NCBI GenBank assembly: GCA_950022295.1
Contig: OX465598.1
Span: forward strand, 181,283,501 to 181,347,500
DNA from: Bromus sterilis
Taxonomy: Eukaryota > Streptophyta > Magnoliopsida > Poales > Poaceae
Length of the DNA: 64,000 bases
Reading direction: 5' to 3'
The translations under genes were made by a program, and so were the position numbers. Positions 23,708 through 33,144 of the stretch are shown here, piece by piece (the first letter of the stretch is position 1; every line of letters begins with the position of its first letter). The notes under the pieces are model-generated. The model searched no databases, was not told the origin of the DNA, and saw only the letters and a list, made by a program, of their open reading frames with translations.

Positions 23708-23947
23708 ATGGCCGGCATGGTTCTCTCCCGCCAAACCTGCCACATTAGCACCGACGGCCGTATAGTAAATGGTGCCGCCACCCCCTTGGCGCCGGCGCCA
23801 GCGCCAACGCCAGCCTCGTCGGGCTCCTCCACGGGCTCGTGCCTCTCTGCATCAACAGCAGACCCGGCACGCCAAGCGGTAGCATGGGAAACATCTCAGG
23901 CCGCAAGAAAGAACAAACTCATCGTCATTTCTGACAACGAAGAGTGA
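23708..23947 (+). CDS. Small unrecognised ORF in CACTA 1 (possible terminal exon)
   Basis: A 79-residue frame begins at ATG 23708, immediately after a good splice acceptor (TATTTTGCAG ending 23706) and an AT-rich intron-like stretch. The middle is an Ala/Pro/Thr/Ser-rich low-complexity segment, and the C-terminus is basic then acidic (RKNKLIVISDNEE). The sudden rise in GC and codon-like composition supports an exon. No domain is recognised. It may form one mRNA with the small frame at 22730, transcribed from the TATA box at 20792, but the joins are not resolved. Confidence 0.35.
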   Translation: MAGMVLSRQTCHISTDGRIVNGAATPLAPAPAPTPASSGSSTGSCLSASTADPARQAVAWETSQAARKNKLIVISDNEE

Positions 23948-24173
23948 AGCGTCTTCAGCTCAGGGACGTGATTGTAGTTTAGATATCGATTTGTAATGTG
24001 ATGACCACTATGACTACGTATATTGGGCTCTAAGTAATGTGATGATCACAAAGAGATGACTGATGTTTATGAAGACCACTATGTATTAGTATGCTGTTTG
24101 TGATGACCACTATGTATTAATCTGCTGTTTGTATCACCTATTTTTTATATTTTTTAGTATTGTTAATTTATTT

Positions 24174-24350
24174 TTGTGGCGCATGTATATAGGAATTTTG
24201 TGGCGCATGTGCCTTTTCTGTGGCGCACCTAGCTCTGTGGCGCATGTACCCCAGGTGCGCCACAAAAATGTAGCCATGCGCCACATAAACCAAATTTTAG
24301 TGGCGAGGTTTCTCTGGCGCACCACCATATGCGCCACACAAAGTAGAAAT
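24174..24350. repeat. CACTA 1 right subterminal repeats
   Basis: About eight GTGGCGCA/TGCGCCAC motifs in mixed orientation (24176-24345), mirroring the left cluster and ending about 35 bp from the right terminus. Confidence 0.75.
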
Positions 24351-24384
24351 AGTTGCACCACAGATAGGCAGTTTCCTTGTAGTG

Positions 24385-27200
24385 ATTGCTCCAAGCTTGC
24401 CCTCAAGGGCCAAACAGGCTCCTCCCGGTTCAGTGCGCCAAATTGGCTGCTCTAGGTCGACGGCTGCAAGCGAGCCTCCCGGTTGAGTGCGCCAAGTTGG
24501 TTGCTCCCGGTCGACTGCTCCAAGCGAGCTCCTCCAGGTCCATTCCTCAAAGCGAGCTCCCCAAGGTAGAGTGCGCCAAGTTGGCTGCTCCAGCTCAACT
24601 GCTCCACGTTAGCCCTTCTTAGTTGAGTGCGCCAAGATGGCTGCTCCCGGTCGACTCTAAAAGCGAGCTCCTCCTGGTTGAGTGCGCCAAGTTGGATGCT
24701 CCAGATCAACTGCTCCAAGAGATCCCTTCCCGGTTGAGTGCGCCAAGTTGGCTGCTCCCGGTCGAATGCGGCAAGCGATCCCCTCCCGTTGAGTGCGCCA
24801 AGTTGAATGCTCCCAGTTGACTGCTCCAAGCGAGTCCTTCCCGGTTGAGTGTGCCAAGTTGGCTGCTCCCGGTCGACTGCTCCAAGCGAGCCTTTCCCGG
24901 TTGAGTGCGTAAAGTTGCCTTCTACCGGTCGACTGCTACAACTGAACCCCTCCCGGTTGAGTGTACCAAGTTAGTTGCTCCCGGTCAACTGCTCCAAACG
25001 AGCCCCTCCCGGTTGAGTGCGCCAAGTTGGATGCTCCCGGTCGACTACTAAAAGCGAGCTCCTCCTAGTTGAAATTGCCAAGTTGGCTGCTGCCGGTCGA
25101 CTGGTCTAAGCGAGCCCTTCCCGGTTGAGTGCGTAAAGTTGGCTTCTCCCGGCCGACTGCTACAACCGAGCCCCTCCCGGTTGAGTGCGCCAAGTTAGCT
25201 GCTCCTGGTCGACTGTTCCAAACGACTCCTTTGCAGTTGAGTGCGCCAAATTGGCTGCTCCTGGTCGACTCCTCCAATCGAGCTCCTTCCGGTTGAGTGC
25301 GCCAAGTTGGCTGCTCCTAGTCGAATGCTCCAAACGAGCCCCTACTGGTGGAGTGCGCCAAGTTAACTGGTCCAAGCGATCCTTTGCCGGTTGAGTGTGC
25401 CAAGTTGCTTGCTCCCGGTCGACTGCTCCAAGCGAGCCCTTCCCGGTTGAGTGCGTAAAGTTGGCCTCTCCCGGTCCACTGCTACAACTGAGCTCCTCCC
25501 GGTTGAGTGTGCCAAGTTAGCTGCTCCGGGTCAACTGCTCCAAACGAGCCCTTCCCGACAGGGTGCGCCAAATTAGCTGCTCCCGGTCGACTACTCAAAG
25601 CGAGCTCCACCTGGTTGAGTGTGCCAAGTTGGCTGCTCCCGGTCGAGTGCTCCAACTGAATCCTTCTCAGTTGAGTGCGCCAAGTTGGATACTCCTTGTT
25701 GAATGCTCCAAGCGAGCCAATTACGGTAGAGTGCACGAAGTTGGCTTCTCCTGGTCGACTCATCAAGCGAGCTCCTCCTGGTTGAGTGTGCCAAGTTGGC
25801 TACTCCAGGTCAACTGCTCCAAGCGAGCCCTTCACGGTTGAGTGCGGAAAGTTGGCTGCTCCCAGTCAACGTCACCAAGCAACCCCTTCCCGACTGAGTG
25901 CGCCAAGTTGGCTGCTCCCGTTGGAGTGCTCACAACGAGCTCCTCCTAGTTGAGTGCGCCAAGTTGGCTGCTCGCGATCGACTTCTCCATGCGAGCCCTC
26001 CCGAGCCAATCGAGCTCCTCCCGGTTGAGTGCGCCAAGTTGGCTACTCCAAGTCGATGGCTGCAAGCGAGGCTCTCCTGGTTGAGTGCGCCAAGTTGACT
26101 GCTCTCGGTCGACTGCTCCAAGCGAGCCCCTTAGGTTGAGTGCGCCAACTTGGCCGCTCCCGGTCGACTGCTCCAAGCGAGCCCCTCCAGATTGAGTGCG
26201 GCAAGTTAGTTGCTCCCGCTCAACTGCTCCAAGAGAGCCCTTCTCGGTTGAGTTCGCCAAGTTGGCTGCTCCCGGTTTACTAATTCAAGCGAGCCCCTCC
26301 CGGTTTGAGGGCACCAAGTTGGCTGCTCCCGGTCGACTTCTCAAAGCGAGCTCCTCTTGGTTGAGTGCCACAAGATGGCTGCTCCAGGTCAACTGCTCTA
26401 AGTGATCCCTTCCCAGTTGAGTGCGGCAAGTTGGCTGCTCCCGGTCGACTGTTCCAAGCGAGCTCCTCCGGGTTGAGTGGGCCAAGTTGGCTGCTCCCGG
26501 TTGACTGCTCCAAGCGAGCTCCTGCCGGTTGAGTGCGCCAAGTTGGCTGCTCCCTATTGACTGCTCCAAGTGAGCCCTTTCCGGTTGAGTGCGCCAAGTT
26601 GGCTGCTCCCAGTCAGCGTTACCAAGAAAGCCCTTCCGGCAAAGCGCCAAGTTGGCTGCTCCCGGTGGAGTGCTCATAGCGAGCTCTTCCCGGTTGAGTG
26701 CACCATGTTGCCTGCGCCCGACCTACTAATCCAAGTGAGCCCCTCCCAGTTGAGTGCGCCAACTAGGCTGCTCCCGGTCGCCTGCTCCAAGCAAGTTTGT
26801 CCTTGTTTAGTGTGCCAAGTTAGCTGCTCCCGATCGACTGATCCAATCGATCTCTTCCCGATTGAGTGCGCCAAGTAGTCTACTCCCGATCGACTTCTCC
26901 AAGCGAGCCCTTTCCTGTTGAGTGTGCCAAGTTGGCTGCTCCCAGTCGACTGCTCCAAGCGAGCCCCTCCCGGTTGAGTGCGGCAAGTTGACTGCTCCCA
27001 GTCAACCTCACCACGCAAGCCTTCCCGACTGAGTGTGCCATGTTGGCTGCACCCGGTCGCCTGCTCCAACTGAGCCTTTCTCGGTTGAGGGCGCTAAGTT
27101 GGTTGCTCCCGGTCGACTGCTCGAAGCGAGTTTGTCCCGGTTGAGTGCGCCAAGTTGTCTGCTCCCGGTGGATTGCTCCAAGCGAGCTCTTCCCGATAAG
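24385..27200. repeat. 56-bp tandem array, block 2
   Basis: The same monomer as block 1 resumes directly after the CACTA 1 target duplication and runs until CTCTTCCCGATAAG near 27200, where unrelated AT-rich sequence starts. Before the transposon inserted, this and block 1 were one array. I could not fit this 2.8 kb to either higher-order pattern. The units look more diverged and several minus-strand frames are again open for over 100 codons, which I treat as repeat artefacts. Confidence 0.93.
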
Positions 27201-27668
27201 TTAGTCCAAATATGATCAAAAGTGTATGAAATTGTATCTAGATCATAGAAATATCACACAAAACATGCATGGAGCAAGCATAAAATATAGATACGTTTGG
27301 GACGTATCAACCGTCCTGGCGGCGTCGCCCATTGCGCTTGAGTTCTCCGCCGGAGCATCAGGATCCCTCGTCTGGTTGAAACTAATCGCCGCACACACAC
27401 ACCGGCACTCTAGGAATTTGGGGGCAATGTGGATGAGATAATGGTCTACGAAATCGCAAGTACATATATGGCACCCTGTTCTGAATCGCACACTATTTTT
27501 TTGTAGCTTACGTGTGCACGTACCCAAACACTTAAAAATTAATAACCGTGTGCTTTTTTATAACCCTAGCGTCTAGCCCGTAAAGGGTTGTGGGCTTGTG
27601 GATGGCGCATGGGGAATATTTGAGACTACTTCATAGCACTGACCTTGCTCAGCGGCTACGGAAAAAGA
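27201..27668. other. Unassigned junction sequence
   Basis: Between the array and the degenerate 46-bp repeats lies about 470 bp with no convincing gene. It includes AGATACGTTTGGGACGTATC, which resembles a phrase I associate with LTRs of Triticeae retrotransposons (from memory, unchecked). It may be a truncated LTR fragment. Short ORFs on both strands look random. Confidence 0.35.
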
Positions 27669-27698
27669 ACTCAATCCTTGGTCGTCGGCGGGGTAGGG
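27669..27698. repeat. Degenerate 46-bp repeat, left of chromovirus 1
   Basis: CTCAATCCTTGGTCGTCGGC resembles the 46-bp units at 54612-54741 (TTCATTCCTTGGTCTACGGC). Joining across the retrotransposon, with one copy of the TAGGG duplication, gives further degenerate units (GAGTTCTTTCCT; GAGCTAAATCTTA). The element therefore landed inside this minisatellite. Confidence 0.55.
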
Positions 27699-30600
27699 TG
27701 TCAGGACCCGGGGTTTGCATATGTAATTCGAGTCATAATTCAATCATATGGAGAGCCGAGAGCCATACCCACTTGTCTAAGCAGACAAGGCCAAGTACAA
27801 GACACTCTCGGAAAGCTCGAACGTGAGGGGCATCCCATCCAGGCCCGGATGATCAACTGAGATGGGTCCTCATCGTCCGCTCACAAGTCTAAATGATTAT
27901 GGGTGGTGAAATCCCATACTCATAGACAAGTCGCCTCAACCATATTATCGATTGAATCATAACACTTACATAAACAGACTCCAGCCCGATCTCTTAGTCG
28001 GGGTCTCGGGCGGGCTCAATCATACAACAAAGTGTGCCACGTGAAAGAGTCACGAGCAATCGCATCGCGATGCCCCAAGCTGCGCACATCTAAGGGCCAC
28101 TTGGTGTATAAAAGACCGCCGGCGAGAGCACAACTAAGGTATTGAACCCCACACATGGCATGCACGATATAAACATACACGCAGCATGCATGCCAAGTGT
28201 ATAACAGCAGGTAACACAACATGAACTCTACAAACTCATAGCTTTATTGCATCTGCTAAACAGAGCAGATATAGTAGTGTTACAAGTAGAGATCACATCA
28301 CTGTGATCCAACATTACATCATACAACAACGGAACCAAATTATGTCTTAGTAAAGACAAGGTTAACAAATGGCTTAAGCAACCTTTAATAAAACACAACG
28401 ACCCTCCAGAGGGACCAAGCTGCTGTCTGGAAGTACATTACTTCGTCGACGTCGAGCTTGAGGGGGAGGCCACCATCAGGGTCAGTGGTCTCGTCTCTAA
28501 AACATAGAATTAGCAAACGTGAGTACAAAGTCATACTTAGCAAGACTTACGTCAGAACTATACTACTCATGCTCAGATATCAAGGTAAGGCAAGTGGGTT
28601 GTAATGCAGAAAGCTTTGACTTGGCTATCCTGTACTACGACTACATAGAGTTGAGATGAGAGGCGCACACGAGTCCATCTAATCTTGATCACCACTTCAA
28701 TACACAACCATGGATCCTTCCTCGACTTCCCCACGAGGAAGCAACCCAAAGCACTCACACTTATCTTGCGATTTTTAGAGTATCCATTTGAGTTGTCTAA
28801 TAATCAAGTAAAGATCTCCAAGTAGTCCATAACCGCGGACACGGCTATTCAAATAGTTCAATAACCCTGCAGGGGTGTACTTCTTCACATACGTAGCTAC
28901 CACATAAAGCCTAGAACTCTTCACCTTCAAGCGGTGTCGGCGAGGATAGTACCACGACACTTACCTCACGGCTCCAACTCTAGTCCAGGGAATCGCCTAT
29001 CTGAGTATGTACCCCAATCGGGAATCCGGCCGGGGTTTCCGTTCAGGACCCATACGATGTATGGACGGTCTGACAAGCCCATCTCGACGGATGGTGCTGC
29101 GCTTTCCTAAAACCGTGCTACGTTATGAAAGCAAATAGAATAAAATTAACCCATGCGAATCCTGGACCAAAGTCGGGGTGAGTTAATAGGTCGAGAGGGG
29201 TCAATGAGCCCAACATGTGGTAGTAATCTGTGTCTTGGATCACAACACAAGAACTCGGGGCCTAGGGCAGTGTAAATGAGACAACCCACTGTGTACTCCT
29301 ACACAGCCTCTCATTGTTCACTTATATTAGGGTGACTTCATCAACACGTTACAACCTTGTTGCCTGTGTTCACTACCATCCCGATACATCACCCAGATGG
29401 ATCAACTTCATTGCAAACAACTCTAGCATGGCATAGCATAACATGGATGAAGGGCCACATGATGAACACAAACAAAATTGTATCTGCTAGGTTGAGGTTT
29501 GCTTAATACTGTGGTAGCAATGATAGGTCATGCAAAGGATGGGTTCAACTAGCGGAAGAATGGTAACATGTGAATCACCTAATCATGCATAAGAGAACAA
29601 GAGGGAAACTGGGTTTTTATAGATATGATCAAGGGGGTGTGCTTGCCTTATTGTCGAGACTCGGGGGGTGCCACTCTTCGGAGAAACAGGGACTACGTCC
29701 GGCGATGGATCTATCGATAAGAAGCAAACACCGAGACAACAAAAGTATAAACATCACATTGCAATGCACATTCAAGAAATGAATCATGGAATGGTACTGA
29801 TGTGATCTAGGTTCAATTTGCAACAAGTTAATTGAAGTTGATTTGAATAAGAAATTCAAATTCAAACTCCAAATGTTGTTCAAATTAGCCAAAGTTGCAT
29901 TTGCTAATGTTTGGATATGGTAAACCATGTTGTCATGTGTATGATATGCCTCTGATGTTCATGTGATAAGGTTGGCATTGCAAAGATTTAATTTGAAATG
30001 ATTTAAACATTTATTTTGAATTATTCCAAACAACCCAAATACCTAAATGCTACTGGTTCATCATCATAGATGTGTTTTTCATCCATGAAAATATGATATT
30101 TGGAATCCTTGCATTTTTCTGATGATTTTTCATATATTACACTTTTGATTTGGAGTTATGGTTTAAAAGTTATTGAATTTCAAAGATTTAATCATTTTCT
30201 GAAATTTCTAGATTATTTGTAAAAAGGAAAAGAATTCACTGCGTCAGCATGACATCAGGATGACATCATGGGGGCGCTGACCGGTCAACCTGACATGCGC
30301 GGCCCATCTGTCATTGTTTCTGGGGTTAACCCCGTTTTAATTAAAATGACAGGGGATTAGGGGGGGCCAGGGCCCACTTGTCTGTGAGAGAGAGAGAGGG
30401 ATTAGGAGGGGGGTTAGCCCCTAATTAACCCAGCCGGCCGGCGGTTAGCCGCCGGCGACCACTGGACGCGGCGGCGCCCACTGGTTACGGCGGTGCGAGG
30501 CACCGTTTGCATCGCAGAGGACACGGGTGTGCTCCTTGTGCTCACGCGCACCACCTCGTGCCAACGGCGAAGGCTGGGGGGGCACCGGAGCCTCGCCGGC

Positions 30601-31634
30601 GCCGTGCTTAGCGGCGGCACCCGTACGGTTGCACGGCTCAGATGATTTGGGGCACCGTTTTGAGCGCGGGGAGAGGGGTTCGAAGCTTCTCCTCACCAGG
30701 AGCGCGAAGGCGTGGTCGAGGGAGGCGGAACAGGGCTGTCGGCGACGAATTACGGTGAAGAGTACGGCGGCCGTGGCGAATGAGGTTGATGCGGGCGGCG
30801 TTGTTGAAGCTTCGCAGCTTTGATTGGGTGCTCGAGATGGCGTGGACGACCACGGCGGAGCTTCTGGACAGCACGGCGGGGCGGCTCGACGTCGTTGGCC
30901 ACGCAGGCGCATGCACGGAGGCGACGACGAGCTTCGAGTTCTTGCGGGAACGCACGGGAGAGAGGGGGTGAAGAACCAAGGAAGGGGGGAAGAACAGGGG
31001 GGCTTCGAGGGGCTCCTCGGCGCTAGATAGGGACGAGGGGGAGCTGTTGCGTGGCGTCGGCAGCCACGGCGGCCACGGCATGCCGGGCACACAACTGTGT
31101 GCTCGTGCCCGGGGAGAAGACGACAAGAGCCACTGGGCTGGGCTGGGCTGGGCCAGGCCTGGTGGCTCCAGGTAAGTTGGGCCTCTTTTTCTTTCTCTAT
31201 TTTTCTTTTATTTGTTTCTGTTTCTTCTGTTTTGTTTTGTTTTTATAACAAAACATTTTTATAAAACCCTGATATTTTTATTGGGGCTATATGTGACTGA
31301 TATAAAGCCACACCCAAGTTTTCAGGAATTTTGGAGTTCAAATAATTTGAATCCAATTCAAATAGCATTTAAATTTAATTTCCAAGCCTCTGTTTGAAAA
31401 TTTGAAAAATCCATGAGCATGGGTTTGACTCCAAATCATTTTTAAAATGATCACACTCATTTATAGGGCTTTTCAAAATTGTTTGGAGGAATTTTGGAAA
31501 AACTTTTTATCTGGCCTTTTTATTTAAATTCTTTTTGAGGCTTTTCCACATCCCCAATTCTTAAACCAAATAATTTAAACATGATGCAATTATTTCTAGT
31601 AATAAAAGTACATACCAAAACTCGGGTTGTGACA
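27699..31634 (-). repeat. Chromovirus 1 3' LTR (3,936 bp)
   Basis: Begins TGTCAGGACCCGGGG and ends GGGTTGTGACA on the plus strand. It matches the right LTR at 36515 from end to end, including a GC-rich island at about 30410-31150. That island contains antisense and sense ORFs of up to 215 residues, which I regard as compositional artefacts rather than genes. Part of the LTR (27699 to about 28150) is similar to the inverted LTRs of chromovirus 2 and of the element at 61590, so they are related subfamilies. Confidence 0.93.
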
Positions 31635-33144
31635 ACTCGCCCCCACTCAAAAGAATCTCGTCCCGAGATTCATAAGTAGTCGGGAAGAGGGTGGGGTATT
31701 CCACTCGAAGGTGATCTTCTCGTTCCCAGGTGGCTTCCTTCTCAGAATGGTTGGACCACTGCACTTTGAGGAACTTGATCTTCTGACGTCTGGTGGTGCG
31801 CTCAGCTTCATCGAGGATACGGACAGGATACTCTCGATATGACAAGTTTTCTTGGAGATCAAGCGTTTCATGGTCTACTTCGCGGATGGGGTCCTTGAAG
31901 CAACGCCTGAGTTGAGATACGTGGAAGACTTCGTGAACCTGAGAAAGATGCGGGGGTAGTTCAAGTTGGTAGGCAACTTCTCCACGTTTAGCTAGAATGC
32001 GAAAGGGGCCTATGTAACGTGGGGCCAATTTGCCTTTGATACCGAAGCGATGGGTTCCCTTCAGAGGAGTAACCCGGAGGTAAGCCTTCTCGTCCAGCTC
32101 GTAGCTTTCTGGCCTATGATGACGAGACTGGGCTGTTTTCAATTGCTCACGAACAATGCGAACCTTCTCTACTGCTTCCTGGATCATATCCGGTCCAAAG
32201 AATTGTCTTTCACCGGTTTCTGACCAGTTCAATGGTGTTCGACATTTTCGTCCATAGAGAAATTCAAAAGGTGCCATGCCCAAGCTAGATTGGAAGTTGT
32301 TGTTATAAGCAAACTCGGCGAATGGAAGAGATTTCTCCCAGCTCTTTCCGAATGAGATAACACAGGCTCTGAGCATGTCTTCGAGAATTTGATTGACTCT
32401 TTCTACTTGACCACTTGACTGGGGATGAAAGGCAGTGCTAAAGGAGAGTTGGGTTCCCATAGCATTTTGAAAACTTTCCCAAAATCGAGAGGTGAAAAGG
32501 CTTCCACGGTCTGAATTGATCTCCAAAGGAACACCATGGAGAAAAACGATCCGGGAGACATATAAATCCACTAACTGGCTAGCAGTTATACTCTCGCGAA
32601 CAGGAAGGAAATGAGCAAGTTTGGAAAGACGGTCAATGACCACGTAGATGGCATTGTTTCCTTTCTGAGACTTTGGAAAGCCAGTGATGAAATCCATACT
32701 GACTTTATCCCATTTCCACTCAGGAATGGCTAAAGGTTGAAGAGTACCAGCAGGTCTTTGATGCTCTGCTTTCACACGACGACAAACATCGCACTCAGCA
32801 ACAAATTGAGCGATTTCTCGCTTCATCCTAGTCCACCAAAATCTCTGGCGTAGATCTTGATACATCTTAGTACTACCAGGATGAATCGAGAGAGGGGTGT
32901 CATGAGCTTCCTTAAGGATCTTCTGCCTTAGATTCCTATTCTTCGGAACTACCATCCTATTCTCGAAGTACACGGTACCCTCATCGTCTAGGGTAAAACA
33001 TTTTGCCTTACCGCTAGCAATGTTCTGCTTGATATATCGGATACCTCGAGCATGTTGTTGAACAACTTTGATTTGATCCTCAAGGGTTGGTTTCACAATC
33101 AAGGTGGAAAGGAATCCATGAGGAACAATCTCGAGATTGAGCTT
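31561..33144 (-). CDS. Integrase with chromodomain, chromovirus 1 (split from pol by a stop)
   Basis: This frame continues directly from the RT/RNase H frame after a single TGA. Its first internal ATG is at 33102, and residue numbers here count from it (513 aa). Seen in order: an HHCC zinc-binding region (H74, then CDVC at 104-107); the DDE core with D137 (in SMDFITGFP), D198 (in NSDRG) and E234 (in GQVERVNQ), with D-35-E spacing; a GPF motif in RYIGPFRIL; and a chromodomain-like end (KFLKVQWSNHSEKEATWERED). Such integrases insert the cDNA, and the chromodomain is thought to bias target choice toward particular chromatin. Compared with chromovirus 2, seven residues are missing after about R327, where a QKSYYD segment is expected. 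The last ~24 residues are read from inside the LTR. Confidence 0.9.
   Translation of the reverse strand, partial: KLNLEIVPHGFLSTLIVKPTLEDQIKVVQQHARGIRYIKQNIASGKAKCFTLDDEGTVYFENRMVVPKNRNLRQKILKEAHDTPLSIHPGSTKMYQDLRQRFWWTRMKREIAQFVAECDVCRRVKAEHQRPAGTLQPLAIPEWKWDKVSMDFITGFPKSQKGNNAIYVVIDRLSKLAHFLPVRESITASQLVDLYVSRIVFLHGVPLEINSDRGSLFTSRFWESFQNAMGTQLSFSTAFHPQSSGQVERVNQILEDMLRACVISFGKSWEKSLPFAEFAYNNNFQSSLGMAPFEFLYGRKCRTPLNWSETGERQFFGPDMIQEAVEKVRIVREQLKTAQSRHHRPESYELDEKAYLRVTPLKGTHRFGIKGKLAPRYIGPFRILAKRGEVAYQLELPPHLSQVHEVFHVSQLRRCFKDPIREVDHETLDLQENLSYREYPVRILDEAERTTRRQKIKFLKVQWSNHSEKEATWEREDHLRVEYPTLFPTTYESRDEILLSGGELSQPEFWYVLLLLEIIASCLNYLV
31635..31648 (-). other. Polypurine tract of chromovirus 1
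   Basis: On the minus strand the 14 bases GAGTGGGGGCGAGT abut the 3' LTR. The same tract abuts the right LTR of chromovirus 2. It primes plus-strand DNA synthesis in LTR elements. Confidence 0.8.

Larger units (their letters stand above)
20520..24384. mobile_element. CACTA (En/Spm) element 1, probably non-autonomous
   Basis: The right end, read inward on the minus strand, is CACTACAAGGAAACTGCC (ending at 24384). The left end at 20520 is a mutated form, CAATATTAGAAAACTGTT. The element is 3,865 bp and splits one monomer of the 56-bp array. The 3-bp target duplication is ACT (20517-20519) on the left and ATT (24385-24387, one mutation) on the right, and removing the element rejoins GGTCGACT to GCTCCAAG. 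Subterminal repeats with core GTGGCGCA in both orientations lie at 20556-20785 and 24174-24350, as expected of CACTA elements. No transposase domain is recognisable inside, so movement would need a transposase supplied in trans. The damaged left terminus suggests it is no longer mobile. Confidence 0.9.

Noticed and set aside
30414..31126. ORFs of up to 215 residues in the GC-rich part of the chromovirus 1 LTR (also 53380-54106)
   Set aside because: They lie in an LTR, are Arg/Ala/Pro-rich low-complexity translations on both strands, and differ in extent between the two LTR copies, so they are compositional.
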